Shown: positions 28,704 to 38,325, counted from the first letter of the stretch. The stretch: DNA of 64,000 nt from Thermococcus litoralis DSM 5473 (GCF_000246985.2 NC_022084.1:546280-610279); one strand, 5' to 3'. Numbers and translations are program-made. Notes: generated by a model not told the origin, from the letters alone.

Positions 28704-30617
28704 ATGCAAATCATTACCTGCCCATATTGCGGGGCTGGATGCAGGGCATATGTGAAGAAAGAGCTATCTCACCCGTTCATAATAGAGTACGTCACTGATA
28801 TAAATGTTCCAAACGATCGTGGAAAACTCTGTCCAAAAGGGAATGCCATGTTTGAATACTTACTCAGCAAAGAGAGGCTAAAAACTCCCTTGAAAGCCAT
28901 TGAGAGAGGAAAATTCGTAAAAATAAGCTGGAAAGAGGCAATAAATGAAATTGCCTCTTTTATCCGGGGCTACATGAAAGACGACCCCAACAGGCTTATG
29001 TTCATCGCAGGTGGAAAGGTCAGCAACGAGTCCGCATATCTTTTCCAGAAACTTGCGAGGAACATCGGAACGAACAACGTTGACAATACCAGCCACCTCT
29101 GCCACGGCGTATCTGTAAGGGCCATACTGGATGCAAACTTCGAAAGAAACTGGGCGACATACGATGATATTGAAGAAAGCAACGTGATAATCCTTTGGGG
29201 GGCAAACCTTGCAGAGACCGCCCCACTTATTTTTCGCAGGGTTTTAAAGGCTAAGAACAGGAGTGCTAAAATCATTGTTATAGACCCTAGAAAGACCAAA
29301 ACTACAAAATTTGCTAGTATTCACGTCCGTCCGTTTCCTGGAACTGATATCGTACTGATAAATGCCCTTATCAACTTGCTGCTGAAAAGAAGAAACATAA
29401 AGAGTGCCCATTTCAAAGCATCCGATCTTGAGATAATAAGCAAAAACACGCCAGAATACGCTGAAAGAATAACCGGGGTGCCTGTGAGAGATATCGAGGA
29501 AATTGCGAGAGAAATTGGTCTTGCAAGGAGGGGCATTATTTTATGGGGTTCTGGCATTGCCATGCACTCTAATGGTTACGATGTTATTAGAAGTATCATA
29601 ACGCTCGCTTCAATTGTTGACTTCAAAGTCCTGCCGCTTGCTGGTCAAAACAACTCCCAAGGAGTCATGGACATGGGGGTGGTGCCCAACTTCTTGCCGG
29701 GGTACAGAACATACGACAATGTGTATATCTTCAGGGAAGCATGGAAGAATGAGGAGCTTCCAACCGAAGTTGGGCTAGACATTCCGAAATCAATTAAAGA
29801 AGCACAAAAGCGTAACGTTTCTGCGTTTTACGTTATGGGGGCAAACATCGCATTGAGCTTTCCAGAGGCTGAAAAGGCCCTAAGACGTGCAGAGTTTGTC
29901 ATTGTTCAAGATATATTCCCAACACAGACGACAGAACTTGCCGATATCGTTCTCCCTGCGGCGGCGTTTCTTGAGAGCAATGGTTCTACAACGAACGCCG
30001 AGAGGAGAATCCAGTGGAGTTCCAGGGTAAAGTGGCCCCCCGGGGATGCCAAGCCGGACTGGGCGATTTTATGCGAGCTGGGAAATGCGCTAGGACTGAG
30101 GGGATTTGACTTCTACTTTCCCGAGGAGATTCTCCGGGAGATAAGCACTCTCGTTCCGCAATATGCAAACGCTAACCCCCGCACTTTAATGAGGACACCC
30201 GAAGGGGTTATGTGGAATATTGTACCAGATTCTCAACCCACGAAAGTATACGTCTCAAATAAAATGCCTCTCTTGGAGCCCCCAGTCATGATTACTGTAA
30301 GATATGTGGGCCAGTTCCAAACAGGAACAATGACCAAAAGAAGCCCTCCACTGAACATCAGGTGGCAAGACTTGCTCATTCTGGTAAGTGAGGAAGATGC
30401 GCAGAAATGGGGAATAAAAGATGGCGATAGGGTAAAGCTCGTCTCTGAGAACGGGAAGTACATTGGAACCGTGAAAGTCTCCAAGACAGTAATTCCTGGT
30501 ACTATCAAGGCCCCTTGGCACGAGGGGGTCAACCGAATAATGGGTCTGAAGATTGATGAGAAAACTGGTTTACCTCAACTGAAAGCATGTTCATGCAAAC
30601 TTGAGAGGGTGGAGTGA
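28704..30617 (+). CDS. fdhA: Formate dehydrogenase catalytic subunit (molybdopterin/tungstopterin, Cys type)
   Basis: Oxidises formate to CO2 at a bis-pterin Mo/W centre. The 637-residue protein has the N-terminal [4Fe-4S] ligands C6, C9, C13 and C43, and the active-site trio C133-H134-G135 in HLCHGVSV, cysteine replacing selenocysteine. Pterin-binding motifs GNA and NGSTTNAERR follow, and the C-terminal barrel ends KACSCKLERVE. No Tat signal is visible, so it works in the cytoplasm. First gene of the formate-hydrogenlyase operon. Its 5' part is AT-rich like the host and the 3' part is GC-richer. Confidence 0.92.
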   Translation: MQIITCPYCGAGCRAYVKKELSHPFIIEYVTDINVPNDRGKLCPKGNAMFEYLLSKERLKTPLKAIERGKFVKISWKEAINEIASFIRGYMKDDPNRLMFIAGGKVSNESAYLFQKLARNIGTNNVDNTSHLCHGVSVRAILDANFERNWATYDDIEESNVIILWGANLAETAPLIFRRVLKAKNRSAKIIVIDPRKTKTTKFASIHVRPFPGTDIVLINALINLLLKRRNIKSAHFKASDLEIISKNTPEYAERITGVPVRDIEEIAREIGLARRGIILWGSGIAMHSNGYDVIRSIITLASIVDFKVLPLAGQNNSQGVMDMGVVPNFLPGYRTYDNVYIFREAWKNEELPTEVGLDIPKSIKEAQKRNVSAFYVMGANIALSFPEAEKALRRAEFVIVQDIFPTQTTELADIVLPAAAFLESNGSTTNAERRIQWSSRVKWPPGDAKPDWAILCELGNALGLRGFDFYFPEEILREISTLVPQYANANPRTLMRTPEGVMWNIVPDSQPTKVYVSNKMPLLEPPVMITVRYVGQFQTGTMTKRSPPLNIRWQDLLILVSEEDAQKWGIKDGDRVKLVSENGKYIGTVKVSKTVIPGTIKAPWHEGVNRIMGLKIDEKTGLPQLKACSCKLERVE

Positions 30618-30618
30618 T

Positions 30619-31116
30619 ATGGAGAAGAGAGTCTTTATCGACTTTAGGAACTGCATAGGGTGCCGGTCATGCGAGATTGCCTGCGCTAGGGAGCATCACG
30701 GGAAGGCCAACATTACGCTCATCGAGACATCCGAACTGCTAATGATGTCTTTTAACTGCAGACACTGTGAAAATGCCCCCTGTATGCTGGTCTGCCCTGC
30801 TAGGGCACTCTACAGGGATGAAGATGGTGCAGTACGCATTAAGTACCAACAGTGCATAGGCTGTATGTTCTGTTCTGTTGCATGTCCCTTTGGTACACCA
30901 GAGTTTGTCCCCGAGCTGAAGATTATGGTAAAGTGCGACCTCTGCAGTCACCGCAGGGACGAGGACAAGCTTCCGGCGTGTGTTACGACATGCCCAACTG
31001 ATGCTCTGATTCTAGCCAGTGAGGAGGAGATACTCCAGATAAAGGTCAAACAGAACCTTGCCAAGATTGAGGAGCTCGCCAAGAAGGTTGAAAAGATACT
31101 GGGGGGAGCTGTATGA
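30619..31116 (+). CDS. fdhB: Formate dehydrogenase electron-transfer subunit with four [4Fe-4S] clusters
   Basis: HycB/FdhB-like polyferredoxin that passes electrons from FdhA to the hydrogenase. The 165-residue protein has sixteen cysteines in four CxxCxxCxxxC-type groups (from CIGCRSCEIAC to CDLCSHRRDEDKLPACVTTC), enough for four clusters. ATG 30619 lies one base after the fdhA stop, with GGGTGGAGTG as ribosome-binding site; an upstream in-frame start would overlap fdhA. It overlaps the next gene by four bases. Confidence 0.93.
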   Translation: MEKRVFIDFRNCIGCRSCEIACAREHHGKANITLIETSELLMMSFNCRHCENAPCMLVCPARALYRDEDGAVRIKYQQCIGCMFCSVACPFGTPEFVPELKIMVKCDLCSHRRDEDKLPACVTTCPTDALILASEEEILQIKVKQNLAKIEELAKKVEKILGGAV

Positions 31117-32537
31117 TATTTGAGCTCATCACGCTTTCAATAATCATCGCGTATGCAGGTGCAGTATGTTTCGTCCTCGATGACAGGAAGGCAGATGCCG
31201 TAATGTTGCCTCTTCTCTGGGCCTCGACGATCCTCCAGATAGCCGCTGGAGTCCTGTTCTATTCTTTCCCCTCGACGATTCATGTTGAACTGCTGGTGTC
31301 AGAAAAGTTTGGAGAAGTATACGGCTTCATAATTGACCCGACAAGCGTGTTCGCGGCCCTTGTGGTTTCATCTGCGGGTGCAATATTCCTAACATACGCA
31401 GTCAGGTATATGGACGATAAAAATATCGGACATCCTCACATGAATCAGAAGGGGAGGTTCTACGGATGGATGATGATATTCCTCAGCTCAACGCTCACGT
31501 TCATATACTCATCGACGATACTGCAGATGCTGATATTCTTCGAGCTGATGAGCCTGGCGTGCTGGGGTGTCGTCGGGTTCTACGGAAGCAGAAAATCTGA
31601 AAGATCAGCCCTCAAGGCCCTTCTGATACCGAACTTCGGTGCAGTTGTGGGTTTCTACACTGCTGTAGCCTTCGGGTTCAAGTACGGTGACCTCAGCCTG
31701 GAGTTTCTCGGCAACCTACCTCAGAATGAGAAGCTGATTCTGTTCATATGCCTTATGATTGCGGCCTTTACAAAGAGCGCCCAGTTCCCGTTCTACTCGT
31801 GGATTCCTGATGCTATGGTGGCCCCAACACCAGCGTCAGCGTTTCTTCACGGGGCGGCTATGGTCGAGATGGGTGTTTACCTACTAATAAGGGTCGTCCA
31901 GTTTATGAGCCCACCCAGAGAGGTATTCTATCCGATGGCAGTAATTCTGTCACTGACATTAGTGATAGCAATCCTCGCGTATCCTAAGCAGACCGATGCC
32001 AAGAGGTTGCTCGCATACTCAACGATAGCAGAGTGTGCTATCATGTATGTCGGAGTTGCAACTGCAGTCCTCGGCCACCCCTTCGGGAGTAAAATCGCGC
32101 TGTTCCAGCTCATGAACCACGCTTACTTAAAGGGCCTTGCGTTCCTCACAGCAGGGGCCTTCACATACTATTATGGCACCCTGGACATGACGAAGATAAA
32201 AGGTCTCAAGGAAACCCCGATACTTGCATACAGCTGGGCCATAGGGCTTTTCGGGCTCGCTGGACTGCCACCGTTCGGCATTTTCTTCAGCAAGCTCTAT
32301 CTCTTTCTCAACGCCGGCCCGATGTACAGCTCCCCACTCGGGACACTGCTGCTGAGCCTGATTCTGGTGGATTCAGTCGTACTCCTAGCGGTCGGTCTCA
32401 GAAGCATCAACATGATGGTGTTCAGCGAGGGAGAAGGGAAGCAAGTTGACGGCATCATAAAGGGCGCACTGGCAGGGCTGATACTCCTCTCCCTAATCTC
32501 GGCATACATCGGGTACTTCGCCTTGGGGGTGATGTGA
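31113..32537 (+). CDS. Membrane-bound hydrogenase, antiporter-like subunit (HyfD/NuoL-MrpD family)
   Basis: Polytopic ion-translocating subunit of a group 4 hydrogenase, 474 residues and about 13-14 hydrophobic helices. The proton_antipo_M core is seen in FFELMSLACWGVVGFYGSRKSE, the lysine helix MIAAFTKSAQFPFYSWIPDAMVAPTPASAFLHGA and the following histidine region. Expected to form one channel of the H+/Na+ pathway. It is the first gene of the clearly GC-rich block and abuts the next subunit. Confidence 0.88.
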   Translation: MIFELITLSIIIAYAGAVCFVLDDRKADAVMLPLLWASTILQIAAGVLFYSFPSTIHVELLVSEKFGEVYGFIIDPTSVFAALVVSSAGAIFLTYAVRYMDDKNIGHPHMNQKGRFYGWMMIFLSSTLTFIYSSTILQMLIFFELMSLACWGVVGFYGSRKSERSALKALLIPNFGAVVGFYTAVAFGFKYGDLSLEFLGNLPQNEKLILFICLMIAAFTKSAQFPFYSWIPDAMVAPTPASAFLHGAAMVEMGVYLLIRVVQFMSPPREVFYPMAVILSLTLVIAILAYPKQTDAKRLLAYSTIAECAIMYVGVATAVLGHPFGSKIALFQLMNHAYLKGLAFLTAGAFTYYYGTLDMTKIKGLKETPILAYSWAIGLFGLAGLPPFGIFFSKLYLFLNAGPMYSSPLGTLLLSLILVDSVVLLAVGLRSINMMVFSEGEGKQVDGIIKGALAGLILLSLISAYIGYFALGVM

Positions 32538-34349
32538 ATGCTGTTCGCGGTCATCTTCACCATCGCAATCATAATAGGACTTGCCAGGCGAGAACAGGTA
32601 AAAGCAGTGGGGTTGCTGTCAGCCTTAGCCTCATTGGCTCTAATAGTTGAGGCCTTCAACGGCATCAATGTTACTTACTCCATTTTCGGGCTTGAGTTCA
32701 CTTTCATGACTGATACCATATCAAGGTTCTTCTGCATACTCGTGGGAATTTCGGGTTTTGCGGTCTCTATTTACACCACTGAGTACATGGAGCCGAGGCA
32801 CCTCAACCTAGCCGCTTATCCGGCTTTTGTACTCTCAATGGCGCTCATAGTGATCAGTAGGGACTTCTTAGGGTTCATAATATTCTGGGAGCTCATGACA
32901 ATAGCCTCTTACATTCTGATAGTCACATACTACGACAGCCCGGAGACCAAGAAGGCTGGCCTCATCTACCTTGTCGCAATGCATGCCTTCAACACGGCAC
33001 CGCTCCTGCTGGCTATAGGTGCCATTTACAGCAATTTCGGAACCCTAAGCTTCTCCACTTTACAGGGGGCCTACGTGCCGACCTGGGTAATCTGGGCTTT
33101 CCTCATCGGTTTCATGTCGAAGGCGGGTATATTCCCAATACACTTCTGGCTCCCGGAGGCACATCCCGTCGCTCCAAGCAACGTGTCCGCACTACTTAGT
33201 GGTACGATGCTGAAGATGGCAATCTATGGCATGATAAGGATCATCGAGCTGTTTCCGGGAAGTGTGGTGATCGCTAGAGCGATGGTTGTGCTTGCAGTCC
33301 TCACAATAGTGATTGGAGCGATAATGGCTCTTGTTCAGAAGGACATAAAGAGGATCATGGCATATTCGAGTGTGGACAACATGGGCTATCTGTTCCTGGC
33401 GCTCGGGGCCTACATAATGTTAGACGAGACCCTTAAGAAAATCGCGTTCCTTGCCGTATTGCTTCACACCTTCAACCATCTTGTCTTTAAGAACCTACTC
33501 TTTATGCTTTCTGGCAACGTGCTCCACGCCACTGGTAGAAAAGACCTTGGGTTGAGGGGTCTTGGAAAGAAAATGCCATTCACCGCTGCAATGATGATCG
33601 TGGGAATACTCTCGGTGTCCGCGGTTCCGCCGTTAAACGGCTTCATAAGCAAGTGGCTGATATACCAGGCGACGTTCCTGTCAAAGGATCCCCTGCTGGT
33701 AGGAGGAGGCATTGTAAGCCTGTTTGCGAGCGCACTAACTCTAACGGCATACATCAAGATATACCGTATCTTCAGTGGAGAACCCAACGTGGAGACCCAC
33801 GAGGCGGCTCCGCTCATGCTCGCAGGGGAGGCCATCCTGGCTTTCCTGTGTGTGGCCGCGGGAATATTCCCCGGCGTGATAGCAGGGCTAGTAGATGTCG
33901 ACATCGGAAACCCGTGGCTTATTTCGCTCGGGGGAGTGACGTTTAATGCACTGCTCTTTGCGGGAGTGCTGCTCTCTATCATACTCGCAATGGCAATAGC
34001 ACTGCCTACAAAGAAGAATCTAGATACTCCCTGGACTACGGGCGAGCCAGCTGAGAAGTTCGAGCAGAGGCCCGAGCACATGTTCGCCCCGGTCTCAAGG
34101 GGGAGTGAGAAGCTTGGTATAATCGGCAGGAAGATTGAGAAGAAGCTCTCAGCCTTCGAAGGGTGGTACTCCTCCAAGGACATGGAGTACCTTGACGAGA
34201 TGGTGTTCATGCCGGTAATCCGACTGGTGGCAGGGACTTCCTACGTGATGAGGGAGCTGTCCAAGAACCTGAACGCTCTGCTCGCGATGACGTTCCTGGT
34301 GCTGTTTACGATAATCCTAACGATGGCCGTACTAGCGGGGGTGATCTGA
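32538..34349 (+). CDS. Membrane-bound hydrogenase, antiporter-like subunit (HyfB-like, long form)
   Basis: Second NuoL/MrpD-family subunit, 603 residues. It has FWELMTIASYILIVTYYDSPE, the channel helix GFMSKAGIFPIHFWLPEAHPVAPSNVSALLSG and about 14 core helices. A cytosolic stretch follows (about residues 495-575, charged) and then a final hydrophobic helix, like the long C-terminus of HyfB/HycC. It starts directly after the stop of the previous gene with GGGGGTGATGTGA as ribosome-binding region. Confidence 0.88.
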   Translation: MLFAVIFTIAIIIGLARREQVKAVGLLSALASLALIVEAFNGINVTYSIFGLEFTFMTDTISRFFCILVGISGFAVSIYTTEYMEPRHLNLAAYPAFVLSMALIVISRDFLGFIIFWELMTIASYILIVTYYDSPETKKAGLIYLVAMHAFNTAPLLLAIGAIYSNFGTLSFSTLQGAYVPTWVIWAFLIGFMSKAGIFPIHFWLPEAHPVAPSNVSALLSGTMLKMAIYGMIRIIELFPGSVVIARAMVVLAVLTIVIGAIMALVQKDIKRIMAYSSVDNMGYLFLALGAYIMLDETLKKIAFLAVLLHTFNHLVFKNLLFMLSGNVLHATGRKDLGLRGLGKKMPFTAAMMIVGILSVSAVPPLNGFISKWLIYQATFLSKDPLLVGGGIVSLFASALTLTAYIKIYRIFSGEPNVETHEAAPLMLAGEAILAFLCVAAGIFPGVIAGLVDVDIGNPWLISLGGVTFNALLFAGVLLSIILAMAIALPTKKNLDTPWTTGEPAEKFEQRPEHMFAPVSRGSEKLGIIGRKIEKKLSAFEGWYSSKDMEYLDEMVFMPVIRLVAGTSYVMRELSKNLNALLAMTFLVLFTIILTMAVLAGVI

Positions 34350-34350
34350 T

Positions 34351-35223
34351 ATGGAGCTCATCGGGACAATAATCGCCCCATTTTTACCTCCACTGCTGGA
34401 TGGCGTTGCGAGAAAAGTGAAGGCGATGATACAGAACCGGGTAGGGCCCCCAATCCTTCAGACATGGTATGATATAATCACGCTCCTCTCAATGGACTCA
34501 ATACTCCCCACGTCCTCGCTTACATTTAGGCTAGCCCCCTACGTCGCACTTGCGAGCGCGCTCTGCATGGCTCTCATGTTGCCCTACGGATCGGACGCGA
34601 TAATAAACTTCGGAGGGGACCTGATAGCGTTCATATACGTCTTTACCCTGTTTTCCGCGGCTCTGGTATTTGGAGCTCTGAGCGTGGACAACTCGTACTC
34701 TCACGCCGGAGCTAACAGAGAGTTAACACTCTCGCTGGTATTCAAGCCTCTCTTTGCGATTACAATAGGTACATTCGCCCTCAAGACTGGCTCGCTGAGC
34801 ATAACCGAGATTGCCCGCTCAATCTCACCAAGCCCCTCAATCATCGGAGCATACTTGCTGCTCCTCTACGTTACCTACGTGGAGTCGGGGTTCATACCCT
34901 ATGACATTGCCGAAGCTGAGACGGAAATCCTAGAAGGTCCCCTCACAGAGTACAGCGGCAGGCTTCTCGGTCTGTTCAAGTGGGCACTTCAGATAAAGAG
35001 GTTCGCGATGATATGGTTGTTTGCGTCTTTCGTGGCCCTTCCTGTGGCAGAAGGCGCCATCGCATTTGCCCTCCAGCTACTGGTATTCCTGCTCACTTAC
35101 CTACTGATGGTGACCTACGAGTCCCTGAACGCCCGCCACAGGCTCGATCAGGCAACGAAGCAGGGAGTCAAGGGCATCATTATCGGTGTAATAATCATGA
35201 TAATCGCATGTCTGGGATGGTGA
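34351..35223 (+). CDS. Membrane-bound hydrogenase, NuoH-like subunit (HyfC/HycD)
   Basis: Membrane anchor linking the hydrogenase arm to the ion channels, 290 residues, about eight helices. Diagnostic NuoH-family features are RKVKAMIQNRVGPPILQTWYD near the N-terminus and FIPYDIAEAETEILEGPLTEYSG in the cytosolic loop with its acidic residues. It lies between the antiporter-like and the large-subunit genes. Confidence 0.92.
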   Translation: MELIGTIIAPFLPPLLDGVARKVKAMIQNRVGPPILQTWYDIITLLSMDSILPTSSLTFRLAPYVALASALCMALMLPYGSDAIINFGGDLIAFIYVFTLFSAALVFGALSVDNSYSHAGANRELTLSLVFKPLFAITIGTFALKTGSLSITEIARSISPSPSIIGAYLLLLYVTYVESGFIPYDIAEAETEILEGPLTEYSGRLLGLFKWALQIKRFAMIWLFASFVALPVAEGAIAFALQLLVFLLTYLLMVTYESLNARHRLDQATKQGVKGIIIGVIIMIIACLGW

Positions 35224-35227
35224 GACT

Positions 35228-36868
35228 ATGATAAGAGAGTTTGAAGAAAAATTTGGTATGACGCTTGAGAAAAAGGTCATTGCAAAGAACAAAGTGCTTT
35301 ACACGCTAATGGTAAGGAGAGAGGACTTTCCCAACATAATCAACTACATCCTCAGCAGGCCGAACACAAGACTCTTCACAATGGTCGGAATGGACGAGAG
35401 GAACACCGAAGAGGCATTCAGTGTGACCTACTGGTTCCTTGACTGGAAGGATAACGAAGTCATCGGGATAAGGCTCTACGTCCCCGAAGACGAGCCTTAC
35501 TTCCCCAGCGTGGGGGCTTTCCACAAGGGAGCAATATGGTTCGAGAGGGAAGTCCAAGACCTGCTGGGCCTTAAGGCGGAGGGGCTTCCAGACCCAAGAA
35601 GGCTGATACTTCCTGACGACTGGCCAGAGGGAGTTTACCCGCTGAGGGAAGACTTTCAGTACTACCATTCCCCAGCTGGAACGAGGGGCTATTCCTACAG
35701 GGAGCCGCCCAAAGATTCTACGGTGCACCCGATGGGGCCGTACCACGTTGCACTGGACGAGCCGGCGCACTTCAGGCTCTTTGTGAAGGGTGAGGAAATC
35801 GTTGACGTGGACTATCGCGGCTTCTACTCCCATAGAGGCATAGAAAAGCTCGCAAGGGGAAGACTGAACTACAACCAGATAGTATTCATCGCGGAGAGGA
35901 TATGCGGTATATGCGGATTCGCTCACTCCGTAGCGTACGCCCAAGCAGTCGAAGAAGCGGGTAGAATTGAAGTACCGGACAGGGCGAGATACATCAGAAC
36001 GATACTCCTCGAGATCGAGAGACTGCACTCCCATCTCCTCTGGCTGGGCATTGCGGCTCATTTGACCGGCTTTGATACAGCATTTATGCGCTCGTGGGAG
36101 ATTAGAGAGAAGGTCATGGAGCTCGCTGAGAGGCTCACCGGCAACAGGAAGACGTACGGTCTTGTTCTCGTTGGAGGAGTTAGAAGGGATCTCCTGGACT
36201 ACAGGAAGTCCCTGATTCTTGAGACGCTTAAGAACCTGAAGAAAGACTTCGACGAGTTCGTTGACATGCTCATATCAACTAAGAGCTTCGTAAGGAGATG
36301 CGAGGGCATCGGTGTGCTCCCGAAGGAAAAAGCAAGGGAGTGGGATACCGCTGGTCCACTGGCGAGGGCTTCTGGAATTGATTACGACACAAGAAAGAGC
36401 CTCTCGTACGCGGCGTACGATGAGTTGAGCTTTGACGTCCCAGTCTACAAGGAGGGAGACGTCCTGGCGAGGGCACTCGTGAGGATTGACGAAGTGAGGG
36501 AGAGCATCTCCCTGTTGGAGCAGGCCATCGATGCTATTCCGGGCGGGCCCGTGATGGGGGAGTTCAATGAAATCCCAAGCTGGAGGGAGGGTATATCAGC
36601 CGTTGAAGCCCCAAGAGGCGAGAATACCCACTACGTAATGACCGGAGAGGTTAACAGAATCTATAGGTGGAGGGTGAAGGCGCCGACGTACAACAACCTC
36701 CAGGCGGTTCCGGACATGCTGAGGGGCTACACAATAGCCGATGCTCCGCTGATAGTAGCCTCGATAGACCCCTGCTACTCATGTACCGAGAGGGTTCAGG
36801 TCGTTGACGTGAAGTCAGGAAAGACAAAGGTAATCTCACTGGGCGGAGGGATAGGGACATGCCCGTGA
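35228..36868 (+). CDS. Membrane-bound [NiFe] hydrogenase large subunit with fused NuoC-like domain (HyfG/HycE)
   Basis: Catalytic subunit making H2, 546 residues. Residues about 1-145 form a NuoC (30-kDa) domain; residues about 165-546 are the NuoD/large-subunit domain. Nickel ligands are C226-x2-C229 (ERICGICG) and C516-x2-C519 (DPCYSCTER). A 24-residue tail follows R522 and should be cut off by a maturation protease. Fusion of NuoC and NuoD is as in HycE rather than as in Mbh, where they are separate. Confidence 0.93.
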   Translation: MIREFEEKFGMTLEKKVIAKNKVLYTLMVRREDFPNIINYILSRPNTRLFTMVGMDERNTEEAFSVTYWFLDWKDNEVIGIRLYVPEDEPYFPSVGAFHKGAIWFEREVQDLLGLKAEGLPDPRRLILPDDWPEGVYPLREDFQYYHSPAGTRGYSYREPPKDSTVHPMGPYHVALDEPAHFRLFVKGEEIVDVDYRGFYSHRGIEKLARGRLNYNQIVFIAERICGICGFAHSVAYAQAVEEAGRIEVPDRARYIRTILLEIERLHSHLLWLGIAAHLTGFDTAFMRSWEIREKVMELAERLTGNRKTYGLVLVGGVRRDLLDYRKSLILETLKNLKKDFDEFVDMLISTKSFVRRCEGIGVLPKEKAREWDTAGPLARASGIDYDTRKSLSYAAYDELSFDVPVYKEGDVLARALVRIDEVRESISLLEQAIDAIPGGPVMGEFNEIPSWREGISAVEAPRGENTHYVMTGEVNRIYRWRVKAPTYNNLQAVPDMLRGYTIADAPLIVASIDPCYSCTERVQVVDVKSGKTKVISLGGGIGTCP

Positions 36869-37356
36869 CAAAGTACTATCCCTTCGAGCCGGAGCAGGCT
36901 CCGCCTGAGTACAGGGGAATCCCGGAGATAGACCCCCGCCTGTGCGTGGGATGCGGCGCATGTGTGAACGCATGTCCCCCTGACGCGCTGATCAAGATAG
37001 ACGACTACGAGAAGGGGACGAGAAAGATAGTACTCGACATCGGCAGGTGCATAAGGTGCGCGAGGTGTGAGGAGGTCTGTCCAACCGGGGCTATAAGACT
37101 AACGCAGGAGTTCGAAGCGGCGAGCGACGACAGAAGCTCTCACGTGGAGGTAATAGAGCTGAGGCTCGCAAAGTGCAGGGGCTGTGGAAAGTACACCGAC
37201 TACACCGAGAGACAGCTCCAGAAAGTCCTCTCAATGATACCCCCAGGCATCGTTGAGTTCGACAGGGTGAGAGAGAAGCTCCCGCTCTGCAGGAAATGTA
37301 AAAGGCTCCTAACAGTTGTTAACGCCACAAAGTTCGAGGAGGAGATGAGAGAATGA
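36859..37356 (+). CDS. Membrane-bound hydrogenase, 2[4Fe-4S] ferredoxin subunit (HyfH/HycF, NuoI-like)
   Basis: Electron wire between FdhB and the small subunit, 165 residues. Two ferredoxin motifs, CVGCGACVNACP and CIRCARCEEVCP, bind two clusters. A separate pair CRGC ... CRKC in the C-terminal half looks like a metal (zinc or iron) site, as in HycF-type proteins. It overlaps the large-subunit stop by 10 bases and the next gene by four. Confidence 0.92.
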   Translation: MPVTKYYPFEPEQAPPEYRGIPEIDPRLCVGCGACVNACPPDALIKIDDYEKGTRKIVLDIGRCIRCARCEEVCPTGAIRLTQEFEAASDDRSSHVEVIELRLAKCRGCGKYTDYTERQLQKVLSMIPPGIVEFDRVREKLPLCRKCKRLLTVVNATKFEEEMRE

Positions 37357-38123
37357 AGCTCAGATCCGTTTGGGTCTTTCACCTCAACACCGGGGCGTGC
37401 AACGGGTGCGACATAGAGATACTCGACGTCCTCACCCCCTACTACGACGTCGAAAGGCTTGGTGTCAAGCTCGTCTCAACTCCTAGACACGCTCACGCCT
37501 TACTGGTCACCGGACCTCTAACGAGGCAGTCATACTACTCCGCTAAGAGGGCCTACGAGGCAATGCCCCCCAAGCCGAGGATAGTCATCGCCATAGGCAC
37601 CTGTGCCTGTAGCGGCGGAATCTTCTACAACAGTTACGCCGTGAGGCGGGAGTCCGAAAGGCTCGGACTGGAGTACCCGAGGGCAGGAGGAACTTCTGAG
37701 TTCCTACCTGTGGACGTGTATATTCCGGGGTGCCCGCCAAGGCCGGAGGAGATACTCTACGGGCTTGCACTCCTGCTCGGGGTTGCCGAGAGGAAGCTCT
37801 CCCCGCGCCACTACACAGAGGAAGAGTTCACCCTCCCGCGTACCCAGTTCAAGGCATGGGTTGAGGTAATCCTCAAAGCCAGGATCAGAAAGGAGCTCGG
37901 CTACTTTGACGGCTACAGGCTCCTTGAGAGGTTCATGCGTCTCGTGGACGTTGCAGAGACGCCGGAGGCTCTCAAAAGGCTTGTCGAAGAAGAGAAACTC
38001 AAAGAGAAGGACAGTCGGCTCAAGTATGGGCTAGATAAGCTCTATGATTACTACCTAGAGGTGGTGAGGGTGTATGAAGACATACTTAGTCAGAAAAGGA
38101 GAGTACTTAGAGTTCAAAAATGA
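37353..38123 (+). CDS. Membrane-bound [NiFe] hydrogenase small subunit (HyfI/HycG, NuoB-like)
   Basis: Holds the proximal [4Fe-4S] cluster next to the NiFe site. Ligands expected from NuoB are C16, C19 (GACNGCDIE), one of C84/C86 (GTCACSGG) and C127 (PGCPPRPEE). At 256 residues it carries a charged C-terminal extension of roughly 90 residues beyond the NuoB core, with its last 50 bases shared with the next gene. Confidence 0.93.
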   Translation: MKLRSVWVFHLNTGACNGCDIEILDVLTPYYDVERLGVKLVSTPRHAHALLVTGPLTRQSYYSAKRAYEAMPPKPRIVIAIGTCACSGGIFYNSYAVRRESERLGLEYPRAGGTSEFLPVDVYIPGCPPRPEEILYGLALLLGVAERKLSPRHYTEEEFTLPRTQFKAWVEVILKARIRKELGYFDGYRLLERFMRLVDVAETPEALKRLVEEEKLKEKDSRLKYGLDKLYDYYLEVVRVYEDILSQKRRVLRVQK

Positions 38124-38325
38124 CGTCGCACGGGTGCTCGATCACTTCGAGTCCAACTTTTCAACCGAGGAAATCGTCGGAGAGGTTAGCGAGAGGAGTG
38201 CAAAGCTGGTCGAAAAGGGTGTGACAGATATAGATGCCTACCCGGAGGAGGATAAGGAGACGATAGCCAGACTGCTTCCCGAGATAGAAAAGGGTCTCAT
38301 AGCCGTGAGGAGGGTCTTTAGATGA
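38074..38325 (+). CDS. Small conserved-context protein of the hydrogenase operon, function unknown
   Basis: An 83-residue soluble, charged protein (helical: FKNDVARVLDHFESNFSTEEIVGEVSERS). I do not recognise a family. It begins 50 bases inside the small-subunit gene in another frame, behind a GGTGGTGAGGGT ribosome-binding region, and its stop overlaps the first antiporter gene by four bases. Both junctions support real translation. Its place exactly between hydrogenase and antiporter modules suggests an assembly or linking role, which is inference. Confidence 0.75.
   Translation: MKTYLVRKGEYLEFKNDVARVLDHFESNFSTEEIVGEVSERSAKLVEKGVTDIDAYPEEDKETIARLLPEIEKGLIAVRRVFR

Noticed and set aside
33464-34210. 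248-codon minus-strand frame inside the HyfB-like gene
   Set aside because: Long antisense frames are expected in GC-rich DNA with strong codon bias; it lies entirely within a conserved subunit gene and shows no protein family features.
35306-36061. 251-codon minus-strand frame inside the hydrogenase large-subunit gene
   Set aside because: Antisense shadow of the conserved NiFe large subunit; no promoter or ribosome-binding site.
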